A DNA stretch of 38,695 nucleotides from a bacterium (GCA_021783475.1 JAJXTU010000007.1:1-38695), one strand, 5' to 3'. Shown: positions 6,964 through 16,463, numbered from the stretch's first letter. A program made the numbers and translations. Notes: generated by a model from the sequence alone, not told the origin.

Positions 6964-8569
6964 TACAAAATTTGTTTTTGTCACAGGTGGGGTTACCTCA
7001 TCGCTTGGTAAGGGTATAGTAGTTGCATCCTTAGGGAGGATCCTTAAGTCAATGGGGCAAAAGGTAAATGTTATCAAGCTCGATCCTTATTTAAACGTGG
7101 ATCCGGGGACAATGAATCCCTATCAACATGGAGAAGTTTTTGTAACTGATGATGGGGCTGAGACAGATCTGGACCTCGGGCACTATGAGAGATTTATAAA
7201 TACGAGTCTAACCAAATCATCGAACCTGACATCCGGTATGGTCTATCAAGAAATTCTATTGAAGGAAAGACGCGGAGACTTCTTAGGGGGCACTGTTCAG
7301 GTTGTTCCACACGTCATAAACGAAATAAAGTCAAAGGTAAAAGAAGCTGCAGAATTGCTTCCAGATGGTGGCATCCTTATTTGTGAAGTCGGAGGTACAG
7401 TAGGGGATATAGAAGGTGAACCATTTTTGGAGGCAATTAGACAATTTAAGAAAGACGTTGGCAGAGATAACACGCTTTATATCCACTTAACTCTTGTTCC
7501 TTATTTAAAGGCTGCAAAAGAACTTAAAACAAAACCCACCCAACACAGCGTTAAAGAACTGAGAAGCATTGGGATTCAGCCTGATATTATAATTCTTAGA
7601 TCAGAAAAGTCCATTAATAGTTCGATAAGAGAAAAGATATCATTATTTTGTGATGTAGAGCCAGAAGCGGTAATCCCATTGCAAGACGTGAAGGATGTCA
7701 TTTATGAGGCTCCAATAATGCTCGAGTCAAACAAGCTGAGCAAGCTCGTATCAAGCAAGTTAAAAATTGAGCCTTATGTAGAACCGCAATTGGAAAGCTG
7801 GGCAAGGATAGTCGAAATGGCTAGAAGCCTAAAGGGTTCGGTTGAGATAGCTATCGCAGGAAAATATGTAGGCCTGCCTGATTCATATATTAGCGTTGTT
7901 GAGTCTTTAAGACATAGCAGTCTACATTTAGGATATGATCTAAAAATTAGATGGATAAATACTGAAGATATTAATTCTTTGGATGATGCGAAGAAGATGT
8001 TTGAAGGAGTAAAGGGCATCGTAGTGCCTGGGGGATTTGGCGTAAGAGGAATAGAAGGGAAGATCTTGTCAGCAAGATATGCTCGTGAAAATAACATACC
8101 TTATTTCGGACTGTGCTTGGGCATGCAGATTATGTGCATCGAATTCGCCAGAGATGTGCTTGGGTTGGAAGGTGCCAACAGTACAGAATTTGATGAAAAT
8201 ACAAAGTTTCCAATAATAGATCTAATGGAAGAACAAAAATGTGTAATAGATAAAGGTGCTACAATGCGACTTGGAGCCTTTCCATGCAAGTTGGCCGACA
8301 ATACTATTGCAAAACGCTCTTACAATCAAGAACTGGTATTAGAGAGGCATAGACACAGATATGAGTTTAACAACCTTTTCAAGGAGGCTTTTGAGGACGC
8401 TGGTATGGTTACTAGCGGCTTATTTGAAGAGAAAAACTTAGTTGAAATTGTAGAATTGAAAGATCATAAGTGGTTTTTAGGTACTCAGTTTCATCCCGAA
8501 TTTAAATCAAGGCCAAACAAACCACATCCACTCTTTTATGACTTTATAAAAGCAGCAACAACCGATTAG
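6947..8569 (+). CDS. pyrG: CTP synthase (glutamine-hydrolysing)
   Basis: The product is 540 aa, full length. The N-terminal amidoligase domain has the P-loop-like GGVTSSLGKGIVVASLG and DPYLNVDPGTMNPYQHGEV. The C-terminal class I glutaminase domain has the nucleophile in GLCLGMQ (Cys near 390) and the His/Glu pair in TQFHPEF. It makes CTP from UTP, ATP and glutamine in the cytosol. AAAGGAGA lies just before the ATG, within the end of the corC-like gene. Nucleotide-metabolism context is continued by the degenerate cytidine deaminase downstream. Confidence 0.97.
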   Translation: MKLNNNTKFVFVTGGVTSSLGKGIVVASLGRILKSMGQKVNVIKLDPYLNVDPGTMNPYQHGEVFVTDDGAETDLDLGHYERFINTSLTKSSNLTSGMVYQEILLKERRGDFLGGTVQVVPHVINEIKSKVKEAAELLPDGGILICEVGGTVGDIEGEPFLEAIRQFKKDVGRDNTLYIHLTLVPYLKAAKELKTKPTQHSVKELRSIGIQPDIIILRSEKSINSSIREKISLFCDVEPEAVIPLQDVKDVIYEAPIMLESNKLSKLVSSKLKIEPYVEPQLESWARIVEMARSLKGSVEIAIAGKYVGLPDSYISVVESLRHSSLHLGYDLKIRWINTEDINSLDDAKKMFEGVKGIVVPGGFGVRGIEGKILSARYARENNIPYFGLCLGMQIMCIEFARDVLGLEGANSTEFDENTKFPIIDLMEEQKCVIDKGATMRLGAFPCKLADNTIAKRSYNQELVLERHRHRYEFNNLFKEAFEDAGMVTSGLFEEKNLVEIVELKDHKWFLGTQFHPEFKSRPNKPHPLFYDFIKAATTD

Positions 8570-8579
8570 ATTCGATATT

Positions 8580-8611
8580 TAAATGCGCTATAATTAGCTT
8601 ATGTGCATTTA
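8580..8611 (+). promoter_or_regulatory. Inverted repeat around a TATAAT box upstream of the cdd remnant
   Basis: TAAATGC (8580-8586) and GCATTTA (8605-8611) form a perfect 7-bp inverted repeat separated by 18 nt. TATAAT at 8589-8594 lies between the arms. This arrangement would suit an operator over a -10 box, but no good -35 is visible and the region is very AT-rich. Confidence 0.3.
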
Positions 8612-8654
8612 GTATTTAATTGAATATAATAATTAATTGTATGGGGTAAAAAAT

Positions 8655-9092
8655 TTGAATATGGAAGATAAGATAAATTTACATTTAAACTCTAAATGTA
8701 AAACAAATGAAAACTTAATAGAAAAACTTATAAATGGGGCTAAAAAAGCTTCGTCGTTTTCTTATTCGCCTTATTCTAAATTTGCTGTCGGCTCTAGCTT
8801 GTTGATAGATCAAGGAGATATATTTTAAGGATGTCATGTCCAACACCCACCCCAAGCCCAAATTATATGTGCAAAGAGGGCAGCCATATTTAAGTCTATT
8901 TCATCTGGAAATAGCAATTTCCTTTGTCTTTGCGTTTACAATAAAGATGTGCTGCCATATCCGTGTGGTTGTTGCCTTCAGGTTTTGTCTGAATTTGTGA
9001 GCGGCGATTTCCCAATCATCCTTGTTTCAGAGAGCGAAAGAAAGACTGTATTGTTGTCAGATCTATTAGGACGCCCTTTTAAACTGACTTAA
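8655..9092 (+). pseudogene. cdd: Cytidine deaminase remnant with in-frame stop and lost catalytic residues
   Basis: The frame reads AKKASSFSYSPYSKFAVGSSLL, GDIF, then TAA at 8826-8828. It continues without any shift as GCHVQHPPQAQIICAKRAAIFKSIS, PYPCGCCLQVLSEF and PIILVS to a stop that overlaps recO (TAATG). This is cytidine deaminase from end to end (usual length about 130-145 aa). Besides the stop, the catalytic Glu of C-A-E is Lys (CAK) and the substrate loop NVEN is HVQH. The zinc cysteines (CAK and PCGCC) remain. The likely start is TTG at 8655, 8 nt after GGGG. The absence of indels suggests either fairly recent decay or retention of the frame for translation into recO. Selenocysteine is excluded because the codon is TAA. 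Confidence 0.85.
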
Positions 9093-9628
9093 TGGTATAC
9101 AGGAGTATTTTTTTAAGATCCTTTCCTATAAGAGAGAATAGTTTTATCGTAAAGGTTCTGACAGATCAAGAAGGCTCGGTTCCGGTTTTTCTAAGGGGTA
9201 ACAAAAAAAATATTTTCAGAAAATCGGTTTTCCCAGGCACACTTGTGGACGTAGAACTTGTCAAGACAAAGAGTGAAGTAGCAATTTTAAGTGAATATAA
9301 TGTTATAAGATCGCCTGAAATAAAGTCTTTCAACCAGTCTATCTTATTACTATCATACCTGGACATTATAGATAAAATCGCAAGAGGTGCTTTTGAATCT
9401 GTGGAAAGAGTTGCTGAAAATATAATTTGTGATGGCGAAACTCAATTTAAAGACTTAGCCTGGCTGGTAAGGTGTTTGAATGAAGAGTTTTATTGTGCTG
9501 GCTTCTCAGATAGAGCCGTTTGCGATGATGATGTAGAGAGTTATAAGAATATAAAGAGAAGAATTATCGAAATTTTGGGTTATTTGCCAAAATCGATAAA
9601 ACTTGTGGATAAGGAAGTTTATGGGTAA
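9092..9628 (+). CDS. recO: RecO-like DNA repair protein, short
   Basis: The product is 178 aa. The N-terminus (about 1-75) reads as the RecO OB-fold: RSIFLRSFPIRENSFIVKVLTD, followed by GSVPVFLRGNKK. The helical C-terminal part is much shorter than in E. coli or Bacillus RecO (about 240-255 aa) and has no four-cysteine zinc cluster; only scattered Cys are seen. RecO loads RecA on SSB-coated DNA with RecR. Its place after cdd matches the common dgkA-cdd-era-recO cluster; era is not in this window. The start overlaps the cdd stop by one base and has no Shine-Dalgarno, implying coupling to a frame that is now interrupted. Confidence 0.7.
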   Translation: MVYRSIFLRSFPIRENSFIVKVLTDQEGSVPVFLRGNKKNIFRKSVFPGTLVDVELVKTKSEVAILSEYNVIRSPEIKSFNQSILLLSYLDIIDKIARGAFESVERVAENIICDGETQFKDLAWLVRCLNEEFYCAGFSDRAVCDDDVESYKNIKRRIIEILGYLPKSIKLVDKEVYG

Positions 9629-10817
9629 AATTTGGATTTTTGAAGATAAATATTTTTTGAGGCTTTGGATTGCGCAGATCTTTTCACAGTTTTCAGATAA
9701 ATTTTTAATGGCAGCACTAATGATCGCAGTTTCTAATATTACCAGTACCAATATTAGCGTTTCTTCTTTGATGGTTGCTTTTGCCCTTCCTTCTGTAATA
9801 ATAGCGCCCTTTGTTGGAGTTTTTTTGGATAAGATGGATAGAAAGGTTATTTTGATAACCATAAATGTTTTAAGGAGTCTTTTATCTATTGCTTTAGTGT
9901 TTTTTTTGAATAATCTTTTTGCAATTTACCTTTATAGCTTTCTTATAGCGTCTTTGATTGTCATATTTGCTCCTGCAGAATTCGCTATGATACCAAAAAC
10001 TGCATCAACAAAAAATTTGCCTGCTGCTAACTCGCTTTTTAACGTTACATGGGTAATGTCATTTATACTTGGTTTTGCTGCTATTAGTCCAGTTGTATTG
10101 TTTTTTGGTATAAAGATAGCGGTGCTTTTTGCAGCGATATCATATTTGGTGGCGTCATTTGTTTCTTCAATTTTGCCAAATGACAGACCACACCCAGACA
10201 TCAAAACCTGCTCTTTTAAAAAAGCTCTTTTTGATTCCTTTAGTTATATAAAGTCTTCAAAGCTAATTCAGGTATTAATACTCCAACAATCTATTGCTAC
10301 CTCTTTAATGGGGATGGTAAGCGTTCTAGCAGTGGGATACGTCAGAGAAGTCTTGCATCTTAGCGAGGCTAACTTTTCCATAATTGTCGTCCCTGCTGGT
10401 CTTGGGATGGTTATAGGATCCTTAATTATAGGTCACATTAAAGCAAATGCGTTCAAAAATTCGGTAATTGTAAGAGTGGGGATATTGTTTGCAAGTTTTT
10501 GTTTGATTTTAATGTCTATATTTACTCAGATCTTTATTATTCCGATTATTTCATTTTTTTTGGGAATTTCAAATGCGCTTGTAAACATTCCAATTCAGTC
10601 TATGATACAGAAGGTGGTAAAAGAATCATTTAGAGGGAGAGTTTTTTCCATTTTAAATATGTTTATCAGCTTTACTTCGACTTTTCCCATCCTTTTTACT
10701 GGTGGACTGGCGGACATGTTTGGTGTAAGAATATGTTTTCTGGTTCTTGGAGTACTAACTTCGTCTTTGTATTTTTCTATGAAATCAGTTGCATTGGAGG
10801 CCGATAGTGTTGGATAA
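9621..10817 (+). CDS. Major facilitator superfamily transporter (EntS-like)
   Basis: The product is 398 aa with about 12 hydrophobic segments. The N-terminal NFSDKF-like opening (FLRLWIAQIFSQFSDKF) and the loop GVFLDKMDRKVIL (MFS motif A region) between helices 2 and 3 are typical of the MFS_3/enterobactin-exporter group. An equivalent loop occurs in the second half (SFRGRVFSILNM). Substrate cannot be predicted. The start is taken as ATG 9621, 5 nt after AAGGAA and overlapping the recO stop by 8 nt, rather than the tracked TTG at 9603. It overlaps the next glycosyltransferase, so the two are co-translated. Confidence 0.8.
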   Translation: MGKIWIFEDKYFLRLWIAQIFSQFSDKFLMAALMIAVSNITSTNISVSSLMVAFALPSVIIAPFVGVFLDKMDRKVILITINVLRSLLSIALVFFLNNLFAIYLYSFLIASLIVIFAPAEFAMIPKTASTKNLPAANSLFNVTWVMSFILGFAAISPVVLFFGIKIAVLFAAISYLVASFVSSILPNDRPHPDIKTCSFKKALFDSFSYIKSSKLIQVLILQQSIATSLMGMVSVLAVGYVREVLHLSEANFSIIVVPAGLGMVIGSLIIGHIKANAFKNSVIVRVGILFASFCLILMSIFTQIFIIPIISFFLGISNALVNIPIQSMIQKVVKESFRGRVFSILNMFISFTSTFPILFTGGLADMFGVRICFLVLGVLTSSLYFSMKSVALEADSVG

Positions 10818-11931
10818 GCTTAAAATATTGATTCTTGGTAGGCTTTCCCCGCTTGATGGAAATTCTGTTTATGTTCAGGAAATTAAGGAAAAGCTTGAAG
10901 AAAGAGGTCACAGCATTCACCTTCTACTTTTCGATGAAGGCGAAGACGAGGCCGACAGAAGCTTTTTACCATATCTGTTTAAGACTCAGCCATACATTAT
11001 GATAGCACCATCGACGATAAAAAAATTGAAAGATATTGTAAAGTCGGTAAAACCTGATTGTATACACATATCTTTGACACTTTCTTTTTTAGATTTCTTT
11101 ATACCAGACCTGTTTGATGAAATTCCTGTGGTTGCTACATTTCATCCTCCCTTTGACAAAAATAAAACCTTATGGGGCGTGTTTTCACAACTCGTTTATA
11201 ATGTTTATGCCCCATTTTTGAACAATTATGATAAAATCGTTACCCTTTCATCAGTGCAGAGTGAGTTTCTTATTGAAAAAGGCGTAAAAAAAGAAAAACT
11301 TCAGATTATACCAAATGGAGTTGACCCAATAAGATATTCGCCAGGCTTTTCCAATCTTAAAGAAAGGCTTGAGGCTGACTTTTTGTTTCTTTTTTTGGGG
11401 AGGATAAGTCCTGAAAAAAATGTAAGAGTATTGTGCGAGGCATTTTTGGAACATAATTTTCCTGAGGGAGTTAAGCTTCTAATTGTTGGGGATGGTATCG
11501 AGCTTATTAAGTTGAAAAAGGACTTTGAACACAAAAACATAATCTTTTTTGGAGAGGCAGATTTAAATTTAAAACAAGATATATACAGATCCAGCGACGT
11601 TTTTGTTCTGCCATCATCAATAGAGGGGCTATCCCTTGCTCTCTTAGAGGCAATGAGTTCTGGGATTATGTGTATAGCTACTGATGTAGGAGCCACAAAG
11701 GATGCGCTGCATGGTTTTGGAATTCTTTTAGATCCTATGAACCTAAAGGAGGAACTTTCACGCGCATTAATAGATAGCTATAGAGATAGCGCTATGCGAG
11801 AAGAGTGTTCTAAAAGATCAAGAGAAGAGATCATAGATGATTTTAATATATTTAAGCAAATGCAAATGTTAGAAAATGTCTATTATAATGTAGTTAGTTC
11901 AAGAAAATTATTAATTAATAATAGGCTTTGA
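10807..11931 (+). CDS. Glycosyltransferase family 4
   Basis: The product is 374 aa with the GT-B fold. The N-terminal half begins LKILILGRLSPLDGNSVYVQEI and the C-terminal donor-binding half begins near NGVDPIRYSP, then LFLGRISPEKN. The characteristic E(x7)E motif is SSIEGLSLALLEAMSSG, preceded by SDVFVLPS. The acceptor is unknown; likely a lipid- or glycan-linked sugar on the cytosolic face of the membrane. The start is GTG 10807, placed 6 nt after GGAGG; the tracked start at 10789 lies upstream of that ribosome site. It overlaps the MFS gene by 11 nt. Confidence 0.87.
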   Translation: MLDKLKILILGRLSPLDGNSVYVQEIKEKLEERGHSIHLLLFDEGEDEADRSFLPYLFKTQPYIMIAPSTIKKLKDIVKSVKPDCIHISLTLSFLDFFIPDLFDEIPVVATFHPPFDKNKTLWGVFSQLVYNVYAPFLNNYDKIVTLSSVQSEFLIEKGVKKEKLQIIPNGVDPIRYSPGFSNLKERLEADFLFLFLGRISPEKNVRVLCEAFLEHNFPEGVKLLIVGDGIELIKLKKDFEHKNIIFFGEADLNLKQDIYRSSDVFVLPSSIEGLSLALLEAMSSGIMCIATDVGATKDALHGFGILLDPMNLKEELSRALIDSYRDSAMREECSKRSREEIIDDFNIFKQMQMLENVYYNVVSSRKLLINNRL

Positions 11932-11967
11932 ACAATTATTATTTATTAAAAAAACTGTGAGGTGTAG

Positions 11968-13431
11968 ATAATTAATTCTAAAAGCAAAGATATCGAATGC
12001 AAAAATTATATAGGAGCCAGATCACGGGTTATATCAAATATATTTTCTTATCTTGCGGCCCACAGATCTGTCCTAACTGTTGTGTTCGTGTGTTTGTATT
12101 TTCTAATTTGGTTTTTTATAAGAGAAATAATGATAGTATTTTATATATTTTTTATTTTTATCTTTTTTATCTATCTTTCCTATCTCATTAAAAAAGTTGA
12201 AAGCGTTGGCAATTTATTTGATTTGAACTTAACAAAGGGAAAAAATGATGGCTCACGTTGTAAATTTAGTATTTTAATTTGCGCACACAATGAAGAAAGC
12301 GTAATAGAAAAGACTCTAAAAGAGATTTTAGGGTTAGCAGGAAATTTTGAAATTGTAGTAGTTGACGATAGATCGAGCGATAAGACTGGAAAAATTGTAG
12401 ATGAATTTGTCTCTATTTATAATAAAAAATTTGATAATAAAAGAAGTGAGATTTCTAACATAAATAGCTACCGGGAAATTAAAGTTTTACACAGAGATAA
12501 AGATTCTAAGCCTGGCAAATCAGCCAGTTTAAACGATGGCATAAAACTTTGTTCAGGCACATATATTGTTATGTTAGATGCAGATTCATATTTTTCTGAT
12601 AAAGACGATCTAATTAGAATTTCTAATTTTGTCAGCGAATTTGAACCTGATGCTATTCAGTTGAGAAAAATTTCATCCAACCCAAACTATAATCTAATTT
12701 CATACCTATCTTCCCTTGAGCTGTGCTTGGATTCCTTTATGCAAAAGTCCAGAAATGCTTTTGGTGGCGCGGTCGAACTCAGGGGGACAGGGATGGTAAT
12801 CAAAAGCGATGTGTTGAAATATGTCGGGGGGTTTGATGAAGACTCTATTACAGATGATCTTGAGATGTCTTCTAGATTGTTCTTTAATGGCAAAAAGATA
12901 GTGTTTCTTGAGTACCCATTTGTCTATGAACAAACTGTTTTCGACTTTTCTTCATGGTGGGCACAAAGGTTTAGATGGCTTGAGGGATCGCTAAAAAGAT
13001 ATATTAAGTATTCATCACTTATAATAAAGAGGTCTTTTACTAGAAAGCCAAAAGATGATTGTGCAAAAGGTTTGAGTGAATCAAAGAAATCCAATCTTGA
13101 CTTCTTTCTCTTTTTTATTTCGGAATTTTTAGTTCCTTTTTTTGCTATACTTTCTATATTTGAGGAAATAGGATTGTTAATATTGGGAAAGGGTAACGTT
13201 ATAATTTTTCTAATTATGTTTTTTTCATACTCTTTTTTAATCTTTCCTGTTTCAATATATTTTCTGAAAGATTATTTTAAAATAGGCTTTTTCAGAAGGG
13301 TATTGATATCTGTATTTTTTTCTTGTTATATGTTGACTTGGATGTTTATAATGTTTTTTGTTTTTAAAAGAATATTGTTTGATAAAAAACCTACCATGTG
13401 GGTTTCCCCAAAACGTTTAGGAGGTGTTTGA
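11968..13431 (+). CDS. Membrane-bound processive-type glycosyltransferase family 2
   Basis: About 487 aa. An N-terminal pair of membrane helices precedes the GT-A domain ([38 protein letters not shown] and AQRFRWLEG: the D, DxD, TxD and QxxRW set of processive GT2 enzymes). Three C-terminal helices follow. It probably makes or extends a surface polysaccharide. The frame is open back to a TAG at 11965. A GTGAGGTG site (11957-11964) is followed by ATA (11968) and ATT (11971), but the first GTG in frame is 12082 and the first ATG 12130, neither with a ribosome site. The start is therefore uncertain; ATA or ATT is proposed. Its stop overlaps the glyQ ribosome site. Confidence 0.82.
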   Translation: MINSKSKDIECKNYIGARSRVISNIFSYLAAHRSVLTVVFVCLYFLIWFFIREIMIVFYIFFIFIFFIYLSYLIKKVESVGNLFDLNLTKGKNDGSRCKFSILICAHNEESVIEKTLKEILGLAGNFEIVVVDDRSSDKTGKIVDEFVSIYNKKFDNKRSEISNINSYREIKVLHRDKDSKPGKSASLNDGIKLCSGTYIVMLDADSYFSDKDDLIRISNFVSEFEPDAIQLRKISSNPNYNLISYLSSLELCLDSFMQKSRNAFGGAVELRGTGMVIKSDVLKYVGGFDEDSITDDLEMSSRLFFNGKKIVFLEYPFVYEQTVFDFSSWWAQRFRWLEGSLKRYIKYSSLIIKRSFTRKPKDDCAKGLSESKKSNLDFFLFFISEFLVPFFAILSIFEEIGLLILGKGNVIIFLIMFFSYSFLIFPVSIYFLKDYFKIGFFRRVLISVFFSCYMLTWMFIMFFVFKRILFDKKPTMWVSPKRLGGV

Positions 13432-13432
13432 G

Positions 13433-14314
13433 ATTAAAAAATTAAATTTTCAACAGATTATATTAAAACTTCAGGATTTTTGGACAAAAAACGGTTGCGT
13501 AATGCTTCAGCCCTATGATGTGGAAAAAGGTGCTGGCACAATGAATCCATCAACCTTTTTAAAGGTTTTGGGACCAGACAGTTGGAATGCCTGCTATGTA
13601 GAGCCATCCAGGAGACCTACTGATGGCAGGTACGGTGAGAACCCAAATAGATTACAACACTATTATCAGTTTCAGGTTATATTAAAACCTGCTCCGATAT
13701 TCACTCAGGACATATATATCAGAAGTCTTGAGGCTCTTGGCCTGGATATTAAAAAACACGATATAAGATTTGTAGAAGACGACTGGGAATCACCAACCTT
13801 AGGCGCCTGGGGAATTGGCTGGGAAGTGTGGTTGGACGGTATGGAGATAACGCAGTTTACGTATTTTCAGCAGGCTGGCGGTATTGATCTTGATCCGATC
13901 TCCCTTGAGATAACCTATGGTCTCGAAAGAATAGCCCTTTATCTTCAGGACGTAGACAACGTGTTCGATATAAAGGTGAACGATAAGGTAACATATCGTG
14001 ACGTACATTTTAACAGCGAAGTTGAGTGGTCAAAGTTTAACTTTGAAGAGGCGGATGTCCCAATGCTTAGAAGGCATTTTGATGATTATGAGCAACAAGC
14101 TCTGCGATTGGTAAATCTAGGTTTGGTTAGGCCTGCTTATGATTATGTCTTAAAATGTTCTCATAATTTCAACCTTCTTGACGCGCGAGGGGCGATTGGA
14201 GTTCTGGAGAGAACACACTATATTTCAAGAGTTAGAAACCTCGCGAAAGAAGTAGCTAAGAAAATGGTAAATGTTGAAGAAAACCATATAGAGCACAAGA
14301 AGAAAAATGCATAA
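13433..14314 (+). CDS. glyQ: Glycyl-tRNA synthetase alpha subunit, ATT start
   Basis: The product is 293 aa, the usual GlyQ length. Conserved stretches run throughout: [53 protein letters not shown], then LERIALYLQ. It is the class II catalytic subunit of the alpha2beta2 enzyme. AGGAGG occupies 13419-13424. The tracked GTG (13424) overlaps that sequence and cannot be the start; the first codon at proper spacing (8 nt) is ATT at 13433, giving the normal N-terminus [17 protein letters not shown]. It is followed by glyS after 47 nt. No T-box leader is seen. Confidence 0.95.
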   Translation: MKKLNFQQIILKLQDFWTKNGCVMLQPYDVEKGAGTMNPSTFLKVLGPDSWNACYVEPSRRPTDGRYGENPNRLQHYYQFQVILKPAPIFTQDIYIRSLEALGLDIKKHDIRFVEDDWESPTLGAWGIGWEVWLDGMEITQFTYFQQAGGIDLDPISLEITYGLERIALYLQDVDNVFDIKVNDKVTYRDVHFNSEVEWSKFNFEEADVPMLRRHFDDYEQQALRLVNLGLVRPAYDYVLKCSHNFNLLDARGAIGVLERTHYISRVRNLAKEVAKKMVNVEENHIEHKKKNA

Positions 14315-14361
14315 CCTTATGCATACTATTCAAAAGAAAGTGAGGAAATATAAATAATTTT

Positions 14362-16437
14362 ATGAGATATTTATTAGAAATAGGCTGTGAGGAAATGCCC
14401 TTCAATTTTGCATCCAGTGTTTGCACAGACTTTAGAGACGTTTTTTTAAATAAATTGTCAGAGATATTTAGTGGCGAAGATCTTGAAGTGATAAAGCAAA
14501 AAACAGAGTGTTATGCTACCCCAAGAAGAATTGTTTTGTTAACTCAACTACCAGATTCAACTCCAGTGAAGAAACAAAAGATAAAGGGTCCACCTGTAAG
14601 GTTTGCTTATGATTCAGATATGAAGCCATTGCCTGCTCTATTTAAGTTTGTGGAAAAGTTTAATATTTCTATTGATGAAGTAGAGATTGACAAGACTGAT
14701 AATGGCGAATATGTAGCATTTTATAAAAGTGATAAGGGCATAAAGGCCTCAGATGTTATCCGTGACCTTGTGCCAAGGATAGTCTCAGAGTTGAAGATGC
14801 CAAAGAATATGAGATGGGGTGTAGGCATAAGATTTGTCAGGCCCATTAGATGGATATTGTCAATGTCTGACGAGGGCCCCGTGAAGCTGAGCCTGGGAGA
14901 GATGGAGTCAGATGAATTTACATACCTTGAAAGATTTACACCATCTGAAAAATATGAAGTAAATTCTATTGAAGATTATTTTAAGATTATGAAAGAAAGA
15001 AATATTATCCTTAACCAAGATGAAAGAGCTAAACGCATAGATCTTGAGATTAAAAAGATCTTGGGCAAGGATAAAAAAATTATTTATGATGAAGACCTTC
15101 TCAGAGAAGTATTGTTTTTAGTTGAGAGTCCAAAGGCATTTTTAGGGTCATTCAGCTCTGATTTTTTAATACTTCCTAAGGAAGTACTCATAACAGTTAT
15201 GGCAAGACATCAGAGATATTTTGCTGTGGTAGATGAAAACGATAAAATAATGCCAAATTTTGTCGGGATAATAAATGGAGTAGATAAGGACACGAAGATT
15301 GTCTGCGCTGGGAATGAAAAAGTTTTAAGGGCTAGACTTTCAGACGCAATGTTCTTTATGAAAAAGGACTTAACAAAAAAGCTTAGGGACAGATTGGACG
15401 ATCTTGGTACCATCTCATATCTGGAGGGCCTTGGAAACTATCTTGATAAGACTTTTAGAATTAGAGAACTCTCGCTTGCTTTTAATAGATTTTTTGACAT
15501 AAACTTAGACGAAGACCTTATAAAAAATTCTTCCACCCTCTTAAAATGCGATCTTGTTACGCAGATGGTTTTCGAGTTTCCAGAATTACAGGGCATAATG
15601 GGCAGAATTTATGCTGAAAAAGAGGGGATGAACCCTGAGATCGCTATTGCGATAGAAGAACACTATCTGCCGATAAATATGCGCTCTCCATTGCCGACAA
15701 TCTTGTTAGGGAAGCTTCTTTCTTTTTCAGATAAGTGTGATCACCTTTTTATGTCTTTTTTAAATAACTTAACTCCAACTGGCTCAGGGGATCCCTATGG
15801 CCAAAGAAGAGCAAGTGCTGGCGTTTTGAGAATACTGATGGATAGCGAATATGAAAACGAGCTTGAAGAGATATTTAATTTTGCTCTAAATTCCATATCA
15901 TACATTACCACTCTCCCATCAAGGGATATTAGTGCATTAATTAACTTTATGAAAAATAGGATGTCTTCAATATTTATCGACATGGGTTATAGATACGATT
16001 TAGTTGACGCTGTTCTGGATGTCACATCATCTCCTGTGAAGGCAAAGAGAAGATTGGCTATTCTTAATGAGTGGTCAAAGAGGGACGATTTCTTTGATAT
16101 CGTGAGCACCATTATTCGTCTTGGCAGAATTATTTCAGATAAAGAAGAGATAGCTTCATTCGATCGGTCGCTTTTAGTTGAGCAAGAGGAAAAAGAGCTT
16201 TTCGAAAGATTTTCTAATTTAAAAGACAGCTTGGACGATGCAATATTAAATAAAGGTTATGATGAAATTCTTGGTATTATTGTCGCCCTATCAGGTCCAA
16301 TTCACACATTCTTTGAAAAGGTTCTCGTCAATGTGGATGACAGCAAACTAAGGGATAACAGGAAGGCTCTATTGAATTCAATTTCACTGCCATTTTTTAG
16401 GCTTTGGAATTGGAAAAAGATTGTAAGAAACCAATAG
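14362..16437 (+). CDS. glyS: Glycyl-tRNA synthetase beta subunit
   Basis: The product is 691 aa, full length. It starts RYLLEIGCEEMPFNFA (family LLLEIGTEELP), contains MARHQRYFAV and LSDAMFFMKKDL, and ends with the anticodon-binding/HD-like region near VLVNVDD and RLWNWKKI. It binds tRNA-Gly and completes the alpha2beta2 synthetase with glyQ. The nearest Shine-Dalgarno GAGGA ends 15 nt before the ATG; an in-frame ATA (14350) is 3 nt from it, so the exact start is not certain. The gene ends 26 nt before ppsR. Confidence 0.95.
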   Translation: MRYLLEIGCEEMPFNFASSVCTDFRDVFLNKLSEIFSGEDLEVIKQKTECYATPRRIVLLTQLPDSTPVKKQKIKGPPVRFAYDSDMKPLPALFKFVEKFNISIDEVEIDKTDNGEYVAFYKSDKGIKASDVIRDLVPRIVSELKMPKNMRWGVGIRFVRPIRWILSMSDEGPVKLSLGEMESDEFTYLERFTPSEKYEVNSIEDYFKIMKERNIILNQDERAKRIDLEIKKILGKDKKIIYDEDLLREVLFLVESPKAFLGSFSSDFLILPKEVLITVMARHQRYFAVVDENDKIMPNFVGIINGVDKDTKIVCAGNEKVLRARLSDAMFFMKKDLTKKLRDRLDDLGTISYLEGLGNYLDKTFRIRELSLAFNRFFDINLDEDLIKNSSTLLKCDLVTQMVFEFPELQGIMGRIYAEKEGMNPEIAIAIEEHYLPINMRSPLPTILLGKLLSFSDKCDHLFMSFLNNLTPTGSGDPYGQRRASAGVLRILMDSEYENELEEIFNFALNSISYITTLPSRDISALINFMKNRMSSIFIDMGYRYDLVDAVLDVTSSPVKAKRRLAILNEWSKRDDFFDIVSTIIRLGRIISDKEEIASFDRSLLVEQEEKELFERFSNLKDSLDDAILNKGYDEILGIIVALSGPIHTFFEKVLVNVDDSKLRDNRKALLNSISLPFFRLWNWKKIVRNQ

Positions 16438-16463
16438 TTTTAGATAAATTTTAAGGAGACATA

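Noticed and set aside
8826-8828. TAA in cdd as a recoded codon
   Set aside because: Selenocysteine uses TGA and pyrrolysine TAG; the catalytic residues downstream are also lost, so decay is simpler.
9506-9862. 118-aa minus-strand ORF across recO and the MFS gene
   Set aside because: It is a shadow of two well-supported + strand genes with no recognisable domain. The same holds for the other minus-strand lines within genes (e.g. 6018-6419, 17251-17691, 18333-18867).
13412-13432. T-box leader or glycine riboswitch before glyQ
   Set aside because: glyQ begins right at the stop of the GT2 gene, so there is no leader.
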